A stretch of 49,657 nucleotides of DNA, from positions 1-49,657 of IMG/VR virus record IMGVR_UViG_3300017746_000021, one strand, 5' to 3'. Below the pieces are notes generated by a model. It was not told the origin of the DNA. It saw only the letters and a program-made list of their open reading frames with translations, and did not search any database. Positions 40,392-48,572 of the stretch are shown here, one piece after another (position 1 is the first letter of the stretch; each line of letters starts with the position of its first letter). The position numbers and the translations under genes were made by a program. Origin of the DNA: a virus.

Positions 40392-40762
40392 AATGTATTA
40401 AAGTAGTCATTTATTCTAGTTATAGATTCACCACGCTCTCCACCGATACCTGATAACAACTGTTCTACAGACTGCTCTTCTGGTTCTGATTCCACCTCAG
40501 GAGATACTACTGGTGTAGGTGTAGTTGTTGGTTCTGGTGTATCATCAACAGCTGGTTCTTCAGGTTCTATATCTACTGGATCTTCGCTTGTTGATGGTTT
40601 TTCTTGTGAGTTGTTGTGATTACCGAGTGGGTCAGGATATGTTGAGTCTGATTGTGATCTATCCTTTGATAAAGGATTCATGAAATCATAACTAACATCT
40701 TCATCATCTCGATCTCTATAATCACGAAAACGTGATTCTATTATATCTATGAACTTCCCCAT
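40388..40762 (-). CDS. Acidic Pro/Thr-rich hypothetical protein, 124 aa
   Basis: MGKFIDIIESRFRDY helix, then a disordered Ser/Pro/Glu/Thr-rich segment (about residues 30-105), then a short C-terminal helix (SVEQLLSGIGGERGESI). CATAAATA lies 5 nt upstream. No family recognised. Confidence 0.5.
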   Translation of the reverse strand: MGKFIDIIESRFRDYRDRDDEDVSYDFMNPLSKDRSQSDSTYPDPLGNHNNSQEKPSTSEDPVDIEPEEPAVDDTPEPTTTPTPVVSPEVESEPEEQSVEQLLSGIGGERGESITRINDYFNTL

Positions 40763-40767
40763 ACTAT

Positions 40768-40775
40768 TATTTATG
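40768..40775 (-). promoter_or_regulatory. T4-type late promoter (CATAAATA)
   Basis: 5 nt before ATG 40762; it overlaps the stop region of the upstream gene. Confidence 0.55.
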
Positions 40776-41334
40776 CAAATAATAGATTCTTTGTTCTTAT
40801 ATCTTCAAAATAGGTTTCGGATAAAAACGTCAATCCGTTATTTTTAATAAATTTCTTAATTTTCTCAAAGCTCACAACACGTTTATTACACATACTATAT
40901 GAGATATGATTCATAATACTAATTTTATCACCATCATCGTTATTGAGATTCATGAATTGGTTGAATGTAAAATCATCTGATATATGCATATTAACTGGTA
41001 ATTTACTACACACATCTCTCAAACACTTAGATATAAATGCATCAAGTTTGCTATTGTCATCCACATACCTGCTCATGAATGTCGATAATGTGTTAATATT
41101 AACGAACATTAAAATCTTCTCCTTACACTTATCATTCAATATATAATCACAAGTCTGCTTGATTAAATTATACATAAACAACCGTCTAAAATCACGAGAC
41201 ATGCTACATACCATACTCATATCACTATCAATCTCATACAACCTATCAATCACAGTAACATCGACTTGCTGAAGAATAGAATTAAAATCAACAATCTTAA
41301 TTCTGTTCTTAAATATGAAATAATCAACTACCAT
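40771..41334 (-). CDS. Hypothetical protein, 187 aa
   Basis: Helical, rich in Ile, Asp, Asn, Met and Cys, with no signal or membrane segment. It starts inside the last codons of the resolvase-like gene (11-bp overlap). Features such as CSMSRDFRRLFMYNLI and KIKKFIKNNGLTFLSE are not a pattern I know. Confidence 0.5.
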   Translation of the reverse strand: MVVDYFIFKNRIKIVDFNSILQQVDVTVIDRLYEIDSDMSMVCSMSRDFRRLFMYNLIKQTCDYILNDKCKEKILMFVNINTLSTFMSRYVDDNSKLDAFISKCLRDVCSKLPVNMHISDDFTFNQFMNLNNDDGDKISIMNHISYSMCNKRVVSFEKIKKFIKNNGLTFLSETYFEDIRTKNLLFA

Positions 41335-41836
41335 GATTAATATTATATTTACTAGACATCTTCAATAACACATTTTTATTCTTCTCGAAAAAACCATCAT
41401 AATTCACGATGTAACATGAATTGTAATTCATATAATTACCCTGGTAGTTTATAGATTTCCACACCATGCGATCAAATGCGATGAATGAACCTCTATTGTT
41501 TATTTTAAAAATTAAAAACCATATTTTAAAATCAACCTTAGCTTGATCAATCCAACTGTTAATCAGTGCATTCGTTTTGAACAATCCATGAAATGCAAAA
41601 TCTTTATATGACTTACACTCTATCTTAACATTACCTAATTCTTCTGGCATCAATATATCACCGTCATAAATTAGCTTTTGAGCTTCTGTTAATGTATTGT
41701 ATCTGTGTATATTTTTTCCACCGGTGAATGCTCCAGAGTTAGGAACGCGTTCAAAATTCAATTCAAAGACCTCAGATAAATGATTCGCTACTTGCCTCTC
41801 AAACTGATTACCTTTTGCCTTTTGTCTACTTGTCAT
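41324..41836 (-). CDS. Holliday-junction-resolvase-like PD-(D/E)XK nuclease
   Basis: 170 residues. KGNQFERQVANHL carries Glu13, VPNSGAFTGG is the usual following loop, IYDGDILMPE carries Asp60 and KIECKSYKDF carries Glu73 and Lys75. This matches archaeal Hjc-like and phage resolvase-like nucleases. It would act on branched recombination intermediates, consistent with the UvsY-UvsW-46/47 genes nearby. TATAAT lies 5 nt before the start. Confidence 0.65.
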   Translation of the reverse strand: MTSRQKAKGNQFERQVANHLSEVFELNFERVPNSGAFTGGKNIHRYNTLTEAQKLIYDGDILMPEELGNVKIECKSYKDFAFHGLFKTNALINSWIDQAKVDFKIWFLIFKINNRGSFIAFDRMVWKSINYQGNYMNYNSCYIVNYDGFFEKNKNVLLKMSSKYNINHGS

Positions 41837-41841
41837 ACTTT

Positions 41842-41847
41842 ATTATA
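41842..41847 (-). promoter_or_regulatory. -10 element TATAAT
   Basis: Minus strand, 5 nt before ATG 41836. Confidence 0.4.
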
Positions 41848-41856
41848 TACACTACA

Positions 41857-42165
41857 TTACATAAATCCATGACCAGCTTTACCTGATGTACCAGACATAC
41901 CAGTCTCTCTACGCTGTATAACAGGTACCGTCTCACCTTTAGGTACTTTGTGATTCTGTTTTATCCTCTTCTTCTTTTTCTTTTTCCGGTCTGTCAAATC
42001 GATAGTTCCGAGAGCTTTGGGTAGTCTTGCATCTCCCGGTGCATATGAATCAGTCTTGTCGAACGACCCTGCTGTCTGACCCTTACTGTTACCACCTCCA
42101 AAGGCAGTTCCAGCGGTCATATCTTCTTGTAAAATGTTAGTAAATATATTTTTATAGGTTCTCAT
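41857..42165 (-). CDS. Small Lys-rich protein carrying a gp23-like DSYxxGDxRLPK segment
   Basis: 102 residues. After a helical N-terminus (NIFTNILQEDMTAG), a Gly-rich run leads to KTDSYAPGDARLPKALG, which parallels NTDSYASGDSRLPKIL of the capsid protein (about residues 86-101). A run of six Lys and a VPVIQRRETGMSG tail follow. I recall related marine phage proteins with a YAPGDxRxP core, without known function. The gene is divergent from uvsY. Confidence 0.6.
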   Translation of the reverse strand: MRTYKNIFTNILQEDMTAGTAFGGGNSKGQTAGSFDKTDSYAPGDARLPKALGTIDLTDRKKKKKKRIKQNHKVPKGETVPVIQRRETGMSGTSGKAGHGFM

Positions 42166-42191
42166 CTTGATTTTCGAGTTTTATATATTAT

Positions 42192-42199
42192 TATTTATC
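42192..42199 (-). promoter_or_regulatory. T4-type late promoter (GATAAATA)
   Basis: Minus strand, 26 nt upstream of ATG 42165, a longer spacing than most promoters here. Confidence 0.45.
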
Positions 42200-42208
42200 T
42201 ATAAACGT

Positions 42209-42601
42209 ATGCAACTCGAGAGATATATAGATGAATTAAGCAAAGATATCGCAATTGACGAATTTGCTCTCAAGGAATGTCAGATGAAACTACCAGCTTT
42301 AAAGCATAAATGGGTAGGTCGTCTAGTACGGCATAAGAGAGACTTATACAAGTTACAAAAACAGAGACATGAATGTATAACAAAGATATCAGACAAGGTA
42401 AGAAGTTCATCTGAAATACAACTAACTAGACCAGCTGCAAATAAGATAGCAGAGAAGCATAACGATATACAAGTTCTAGATGATAATATAAAGGATATTG
42501 AATTAGTTATCGAGCTTCTAGACAAGTGCGAGCGTATATTTAGCAGCATGAGTTTTGATATGAAAAACTTAGTAGAGATAATAAAGATGGAGACATTATG
42601 A
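42209..42601 (+). CDS. uvsY: Recombination mediator UvsY-like
   Basis: 130 residues from ATG 42209; the longer frame from 42167 adds a hydrophobic leader absent from UvsY and runs through the intergenic region. MQLERYIDELSKDIAID resembles the start of T4 UvsY, followed by KHKWVGRLVRHKRDLYKLQKQ and a helical C-terminus. UvsY helps load UvsX on SSB-coated DNA. Direct coupling to uvsW by a 4-bp overlap supports the call. Confidence 0.75.
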   Translation: MQLERYIDELSKDIAIDEFALKECQMKLPALKHKWVGRLVRHKRDLYKLQKQRHECITKISDKVRSSSEIQLTRPAANKIAEKHNDIQVLDDNIKDIELVIELLDKCERIFSSMSFDMKNLVEIIKMETL

Positions 42602-44031
42602 CAACATATAATATAGATATTGATAAGAAGTGTAAGTATGGTCATATAAAAGGTGATGATCTTACATTACTACGTGAAGTGTTTTCAGTACCAAACAATG
42701 CAGCGAAGTTCACAAGATATAGAAATAGATTTACACCTTCTCGCTTATACGCAATAACCCCTGCTGGTAGATTTGATATAGGTATGTACCACGAGATTAA
42801 AAAATATTTAAACAGCTTAGATTCACCGGTGAAAATTAACGTATCAGAGCAGTTCAAAAAGATAGCATTACCACAAATAAAAAGACATGACGATGTTAAA
42901 TTGAATTTAGATTTGAGAGATTATCAGAAAGATATTGTAAATATATGCTGTAAATCTGGTCGTGGAGTAGCAGTACTAGCGACTGCTGGTGGTAAGACAC
43001 TAACTATGGCTGGTTTGTTGGAGAACATATATAAGACAAACAAAAAATTCACATGCCTGTTAATAGTACCTAATTTAAGCCTAGTATCACAAACATACTT
43101 AGATTTTAAAGAATATGGTGTGAGTTTCTCAACAACAAAATGGACCGGTAGCAATGACCTGACTTTAGGTTATAATGTAACTATAGCAAATACATCAATA
43201 TTACAAAGCTCTAAAAGTGACGTATCGTGGATACAGGATATAGATGTATTAATAATTGACGAGGTGCATGGCTTGCGTAAACAAAACAAGATTAACAAAA
43301 TTATATCCAAAATACATACACCGAACCGCTATGGATTTACTGGTACTATGCCAGAAGAGCAACTAGACCAATGGAATATAATAGGAAAAATTGGTCCTAT
43401 TATATATGAAAAGGGAAGCTACTCGCTGAGAAAAGAGGAATATATAGTAAAAGCTTCAACACAGGTATTAAAAATAAATTACAGTAGTAAGCCTAAGGAT
43501 GTTAGTAAGAGTAACCCTCTTGCTAAATACAAAGCTGAAATAGATTTTATTATAAAATCAGAATACAGGTACAAAGTAATATCAGCATTGAGTAAAAATT
43601 TCGATAATAACTCTCTAATTCTTGTTGACTATATCGAGCATGGTACTTTAATGTACAAAAAGATTAAAGAACAAGCTAAAGGTAAAGAAGTGTACTTTAT
43701 AAGAGGTGATGTTGAGGTAACAGAACGAGAACGCATACGGAGATACATGGAGTTAAACAACAACGTTATATGTATAGCAATATCTAAGATATTTTCAACC
43801 GGAATCAATATAAAAAACCTACATTATATAGTCTTCGCTGGTAGTGGAAAGGCCAAAATTAAAACACTACAATCTATAGGTCGTGGTTTGAGAAAACACG
43901 AGACTAAATCCCGGTTAGTTATATTTGATATATATGACAATTTATACTACGGCTCTAGACACTTTGAAAAGAGAAGTATCCTTTATGACAAAGAGAATAT
44001 AGAATACAAAATTAATGTATTTACGGAATAA
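42598..44031 (+). CDS. uvsW: DNA/RNA helicase UvsW
   Basis: 477 residues of superfamily 2. Motif I is ATAGGKTLTM (about 128-137), motif II is IDEVHGL (DEVH, 221-224), motif III FTGTMPE, and the C-terminal domain has FSTGINIKNLH and QSIGRGLRKHE (motif VI). T4 UvsW unwinds R-loops and branched recombination intermediates, shifting replication from origin- to recombination-driven. Size is close to T4 UvsW (about 500). Confidence 0.93.
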   Translation: MTTYNIDIDKKCKYGHIKGDDLTLLREVFSVPNNAAKFTRYRNRFTPSRLYAITPAGRFDIGMYHEIKKYLNSLDSPVKINVSEQFKKIALPQIKRHDDVKLNLDLRDYQKDIVNICCKSGRGVAVLATAGGKTLTMAGLLENIYKTNKKFTCLLIVPNLSLVSQTYLDFKEYGVSFSTTKWTGSNDLTLGYNVTIANTSILQSSKSDVSWIQDIDVLIIDEVHGLRKQNKINKIISKIHTPNRYGFTGTMPEEQLDQWNIIGKIGPIIYEKGSYSLRKEEYIVKASTQVLKINYSSKPKDVSKSNPLAKYKAEIDFIIKSEYRYKVISALSKNFDNNSLILVDYIEHGTLMYKKIKEQAKGKEVYFIRGDVEVTERERIRRYMELNNNVICIAISKIFSTGINIKNLHYIVFAGSGKAKIKTLQSIGRGLRKHETKSRLVIFDIYDNLYYGSRHFEKRSILYDKENIEYKINVFTE

Positions 44032-44034
44032 TTT

Positions 44035-44553
44035 ATGATGAAATCAAAACCACCAGAAAAAAAATCCACGGAGGTTAAGGCTAAAACACCCAAGCCTAGA
44101 AAACCTAAGGCAAAGAAACCAAAAAAACCACACTATGTAAATAGTAAGGTGTTATTACAGCAGATAATAGACTATTATGAACAACCGGAAAGTGTAGATA
44201 TGGATCCAGTACTAGCTGAGAATGTATACAAAATCGCCAAAGGTCTATCCTTTGCACCTAACTTTATCAACTATTCTTATAAGGATGATATGATTGGTGA
44301 TGCGATAGTTAAAATGTTTACTGCATTACAAGGTAAGAAATTCGATCCAACTTCAGGTTATAATCCATTCTCATACTTTACAACAATTGCTTTCCATGCA
44401 TTTATTAACAGAATAAAGAAAGAGAAAAAATACAAGCAAGCAGTAACAGACTATCAAGAGATGGTATACGATCAATTGATGGAGACAGATGCAGACACAA
44501 CCGAGAATAAAATAAATTACACAAACCCATATAGCAGCGAAGCAGAGGAGTAG
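44035..44553 (+). CDS. gp55: Late sigma factor gp55
   Basis: 172 residues. A basic Lys/Pro-rich N-terminus (1-35) precedes the gp55 core: SYKDDMIGDAIVKMFTALQ, KFDPTSGYNPFSYFTTIAFHAFINRIKKEKK, the sigma region 2-like helix set (quoted in two parts: YNPFSYFTTIAFHAF, INRIKKEKKYKQ). In T4, gp55 directs RNA polymerase to TATAAATA promoters; many such sites occur in this window. gp33 and gp45, its partners, are not seen here. Two adjacent ATGs (44035, 44038) are possible starts. Confidence 0.88.
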   Translation: MMKSKPPEKKSTEVKAKTPKPRKPKAKKPKKPHYVNSKVLLQQIIDYYEQPESVDMDPVLAENVYKIAKGLSFAPNFINYSYKDDMIGDAIVKMFTALQGKKFDPTSGYNPFSYFTTIAFHAFINRIKKEKKYKQAVTDYQEMVYDQLMETDADTTENKINYTNPYSSEAEE

Positions 44554-44556
44554 TAT

Positions 44557-45600
44557 ATGTTTCTATCTAACAGGGTGTGTTGTGTATCTGATATACATAT
44601 AGGTGTACATCAGAACGGTTCGATGTGGCATAATGTAACGTTAAATTGGGCTAGATGGTTGGCTAAAGATCTCAAGGAAAAGAAGGTCAAAGATATAATG
44701 ATATGTGGAGACTTATTTCATTATAGAGATGAAATCGCGGTAAATACAATTCAAATAGCGCAAGAGTTCTTGAATATATTATCGGATTTTAATATAGTAA
44801 TCTTATCAGGTAATCACGACGCTTACTATAAGGATAATAGTAACATAACATCACTATCAATCCTCAAAGGATGGCCGAATATAAATGTATATGACAGACT
44901 ACATACATTCAAACAATATAATAAAACAATGATGATCTGTCCGTGGGGCGCAGATAAAGAGCAATTTAGCAAGTGTGATATTATGTTCGGTCACTTCGAG
45001 ATTAGTTCATTCAAAATGAATCATTTCAAAACATGTACTAGTGGTGTATCATACAATGAATTGCTTAAAAAATCACCACTAGTAATAACAGGTCACTTCC
45101 ATCATGGTGAACGCCGTAAATACAAATCTGGTGAGATAGTATATCTAGGAAATCCATTTGAGATGGATTTTGGAGACATCAACTGCAATAAAGGTTATTA
45201 TATATTAGATGTAAAAACATCTCAAATGGATTTTTATAAAAATAATATATCTCCCAAACATGTGAAAATAAAATTATCTGAACTAGCGGAAGAGAAAAAT
45301 ATTACGAATAGATATAAAAAGATAATTAATAAGAATATAGTTCGTGTGTATATAGACATGCACATCATGCCAGATGATGTTGAATTAGTGCTTAGATCAA
45401 TATCTAAGAATCAACCTGAACATCTCGGTGTTGAATATAGTATCAATTATAATGACTTCGGTTTGGATAGTAGTGATGATCACGACCTCTCTGGTGTGGA
45501 TATAATGACAGCTATGAAAGAATTTGTCGATATGCTAGACATTGAGAATAAATCAGATGTATTTAACTATGTAAATCAAGTATACAAATCAGTAAAATGA
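44557..45600 (+). CDS. gp47: Recombination endonuclease subunit gp47 (SbcD/Mre11-like)
   Basis: 347 residues. Calcineurin-like phosphoesterase motifs in order: CCVSDIHIGVH, ICGDLFHYRDE, VILSGNHDAYY, IMFGHFEI, and VITGHFHHGERRKYKSG. The C-terminal domain (about 225-347) is the cap and gp46-binding region. With gp46 it resects DNA ends for recombination. Overlap with gp46 is 4 bp. Confidence 0.95.
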   Translation: MFLSNRVCCVSDIHIGVHQNGSMWHNVTLNWARWLAKDLKEKKVKDIMICGDLFHYRDEIAVNTIQIAQEFLNILSDFNIVILSGNHDAYYKDNSNITSLSILKGWPNINVYDRLHTFKQYNKTMMICPWGADKEQFSKCDIMFGHFEISSFKMNHFKTCTSGVSYNELLKKSPLVITGHFHHGERRKYKSGEIVYLGNPFEMDFGDINCNKGYYILDVKTSQMDFYKNNISPKHVKIKLSELAEEKNITNRYKKIINKNIVRVYIDMHIMPDDVELVLRSISKNQPEHLGVEYSINYNDFGLDSSDDHDLSGVDIMTAMKEFVDMLDIENKSDVFNYVNQVYKSVK

Positions 45601-47405
45601 AACTAGTAAAATTTAAAAAAATAACAGTACAAAATTTTCTATCAGTAGGGGAAGAACCAGTCGTAATAAATTTTACCAAGGGTCTGAATATTATAACTGG
45701 TATAAATAAGGATAAATCCTCACGAAGAAACGGAGTAGGTAAATCAACAATCGCAGACGCTATTTATTTCGCAATATTTGGTAACACATTACGTGATATT
45801 AAAAAAGAGAATATAGGTAATAACATAACACAAAAAAAACCTACTGTGTCGGTTGATTTAGAGATCTCTACATCCTCTGGAAATGTTGATCAATACAAAA
45901 TTACACGTACATTGAATCCAACCAAATGTTACATCTATAAGAATGATAACGATATAACACTTGACACAATCAACAACACAACAAATTATATATCAGATTT
46001 AATTTCCGCATCTCCAGAGTTGTTTCAAAACTGCGTGATAATGACCGTGAACAATACAGTACCTTTCATGGCTAAGAAAAAACTAGACAAACGGAAGTTT
46101 ATTGAAAGTATATTGAATCTGGAGGTTTTTAGTGACATGCTGAGTTATGTCAGATCACAATATAATGAAGCTCAGAGAGATTTAGATATGGAGTGTATAA
46201 GATATGAGGAGGTATCTAATCAGATACAAGCAATTGAACAAGAGAAGACACGACTACAACAAGAAAACCAATCACGTATAAACAAGATCGAGGAACGTAA
46301 GAAGATTAATACAACCTCTATAAATGAGTTGAAAAGTCGTACGGAGACTAATTTTGATAAAAGTGTATCAGAGTATCAAGAGCAAGTAATTGAATGTAAA
46401 AATACATTGATAGAGTTGAAGACAAAACGTGAGAGCAGCAATCAAAAAATTATAGAACTAAAAGCATCAAACAAGCACTTAAAGTCATCACATGACAAGA
46501 TGTTATCCAAAGGTTCAACCTGTCCTGTATGTCTGCAGAACTTAAATGAACATTCACATGAAAAGATTACTAAAGAGAAGAATCGATTAATCGAAGAACA
46601 GAGAAGTAATAATGAACTGATACTAGAAAGAACCAAACAATTAAAGTTAATAGATGATGTACGGGATGTAGTTGAGAATAAAATAGATAAGATACAGAAC
46701 AAAATAAACGAACAAATGATAATAGTTAAAGAAAAGGATAACACTATCAGTAAGATAAATCAGTTACAGGAATGGAATGGAGAGCTAAATCTAGAGATGA
46801 AGAATCTGAACACCATAACTGACAGTCAAAACGATCAACTCGAGAAACATACTTCAAGACTACAAGATGTGCAGAAGACAATAAACAAGCATAAGGATGA
46901 TATAAATCTTATAGATATAGCTCGATTTGTTGTATCAGAGGAAGGAGTAAAGTCATATATTGTGAAGCGTGTGCTACAACTATTAAACAGTAAGCTATCC
47001 TACTACCTCAAGAAGATGGACTCAAATTGTGTGTGTGTTTTCAATGAATATTTTGAAGAGCAGATAATTGATGAGAAAGGTAAGATAATGTCATACTTTA
47101 ACTTCTCTGGAGCTGAGAAAAAGAATATTGACCTCGCATGTTTGTTTTCATTTATGGATATCAGAAGATTACAAGGTGATGTTGCTTTCAATCTCAATAT
47201 ATACGACGAGTTATTTGATAGTAGTCTAGATGAGAAAGGTGTGGAATTGGTCGTGGATATATTACAAGAGCGTGTGGATAAATTTAATGAATCGGCTATG
47301 GTAATCTCACATAGAAGAGACTCAACCAAGATAGCAACTGGTGATATTATATTTTTACAAAAAGAGAAAGGTGTAACAACCAGACTAGAAGGAGTCGTAA
47401 ACTAA
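45597..47405 (+). CDS. gp46: Recombination endonuclease subunit gp46 (SbcC/Rad50-like)
   Basis: 602 residues. Walker A is an extended RRNGVGKSTIADAI (about residues 43-56). Two long coiled coils (about 180-300 and 320-435) are separated by the CPVCLQNL zinc-hook (near 306). NFSGAEKKNIDLACLFSF is the signature motif and IYDELFDSSLDEKG the Walker B/D-loop. The first motif carries the common insertion GINKDKSS before the P-loop. Partner of gp47. Confidence 0.95.
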   Translation: MKLVKFKKITVQNFLSVGEEPVVINFTKGLNIITGINKDKSSRRNGVGKSTIADAIYFAIFGNTLRDIKKENIGNNITQKKPTVSVDLEISTSSGNVDQYKITRTLNPTKCYIYKNDNDITLDTINNTTNYISDLISASPELFQNCVIMTVNNTVPFMAKKKLDKRKFIESILNLEVFSDMLSYVRSQYNEAQRDLDMECIRYEEVSNQIQAIEQEKTRLQQENQSRINKIEERKKINTTSINELKSRTETNFDKSVSEYQEQVIECKNTLIELKTKRESSNQKIIELKASNKHLKSSHDKMLSKGSTCPVCLQNLNEHSHEKITKEKNRLIEEQRSNNELILERTKQLKLIDDVRDVVENKIDKIQNKINEQMIIVKEKDNTISKINQLQEWNGELNLEMKNLNTITDSQNDQLEKHTSRLQDVQKTINKHKDDINLIDIARFVVSEEGVKSYIVKRVLQLLNSKLSYYLKKMDSNCVCVFNEYFEEQIIDEKGKIMSYFNFSGAEKKNIDLACLFSFMDIRRLQGDVAFNLNIYDELFDSSLDEKGVELVVDILQERVDKFNESAMVISHRRDSTKIATGDIIFLQKEKGVTTRLEGVVN

Positions 47406-47409
47406 AATT

Positions 47410-48534
47410 ATGTTCGGTACAACAATAGGCACAAGTGTAGGTAGTAAAGTTAATCAAAAAGTTGTGTATAAAAAATCTCGAAAACCAAAGATAAAACGTT
47501 ATCATGATTATATAGCGGATTACGGTGGTTGTGGTCATTGGAGAATGATATGGCCGCAATTATTATTAAACTCAACACAAAAAGCTGTAGGTAGTAACTC
47601 ATCTACAATGGTGCTGGAAGACTCATTTTATAGAGGTTTATCTACAGTACGTGTACAGAGACAGGTAACACCACAGCAATTAGATTTCATGAAGGTTGTG
47701 AAGGATAAATCAAGTAGATTAAACTTCAAGCTACTATATGATATAGATGATATTTTCATTATAGATGACATACCAAGATATAATGCATTCCGAGGTGCGT
47801 ATGATAATGATGAATTACAAGAGTCTGCAAAGACAATACTAGGTATGGTGGATGAAGTCACAGTACCTTGCGTGCAGATGAAGAATTATTATGAACAATA
47901 CAATAAGAATGTAAGAGTAATTCCAAACTATGCTCCAAAGTTCTGGCTAGATAATATGTATGACTCGGATACAGTTCACCAGAATTGGTCGAACAATACA
48001 CCTTCAAAGAAGCCAAGAATAATGTATGCAGGTTCTACAGCACATTATGATATTAAGAATTTGAATAACGGTGTCGATGATTTGTCACATGTTGTAGATG
48101 TGATTAAGAAAACGAAGAATGACTATGAATGGATATTTATGGGTGCAATACCACCTTGTCTGCGTGATCTAGCTAAGGAGAATAAAATCACAGTTTACAC
48201 CTGGCAAAATATATACAACTTACCAAGATTCGTCAAAGATTTAAACGTTAATATTTTTATAGCCCCGTTGAATGATAACACATTCAACAGGTGTAAGAGT
48301 GATATCAAAATTCTCGAATCTGGTGCTTATGGTGTACCCTGTATATGTCAAGATCTACCAACGTATGTTCAATCTCCACTAAAGTTCAAAACCGGAGAAG
48401 AGCTTCATGACTTGATAAAACAACTTCTGAACGACGTTGATTTATACATGTCGATGTCTAAAAAATATAACGATATACTACAGACTCGGTGGTTAGATGA
48501 TCATGTAGATGATTATCTTAATTTAATTGGTTAG
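47410..48534 (+). CDS. Glycosyltransferase (GT-B, family 4-like)
   Basis: 374 residues. N-terminal YGGCGHWRMIWPQLLLN resembles the acceptor domain of phage GT4 proteins. PRIMYAGSTAHYDIKN is the start of the second Rossmann domain, YEWIFMGAIPP and IAPLNDNTFNRCKSDIKILE (quoted to 20) carry the donor loop, and GAYGVPCICQDLP follows. It may modify DNA bases or virion glycans. It sits between gp46 and gp43, where many phages place nucleotide-related genes; this gene is oddly placed relative to the glycan cluster. Confidence 0.72.
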   Translation: MFGTTIGTSVGSKVNQKVVYKKSRKPKIKRYHDYIADYGGCGHWRMIWPQLLLNSTQKAVGSNSSTMVLEDSFYRGLSTVRVQRQVTPQQLDFMKVVKDKSSRLNFKLLYDIDDIFIIDDIPRYNAFRGAYDNDELQESAKTILGMVDEVTVPCVQMKNYYEQYNKNVRVIPNYAPKFWLDNMYDSDTVHQNWSNNTPSKKPRIMYAGSTAHYDIKNLNNGVDDLSHVVDVIKKTKNDYEWIFMGAIPPCLRDLAKENKITVYTWQNIYNLPRFVKDLNVNIFIAPLNDNTFNRCKSDIKILESGAYGVPCICQDLPTYVQSPLKFKTGEELHDLIKQLLNDVDLYMSMSKKYNDILQTRWLDDHVDDYLNLIG

Positions 48535-48572
48535 TAGTTGCACTACTAATTGAGATATACTATTCTAAATAA

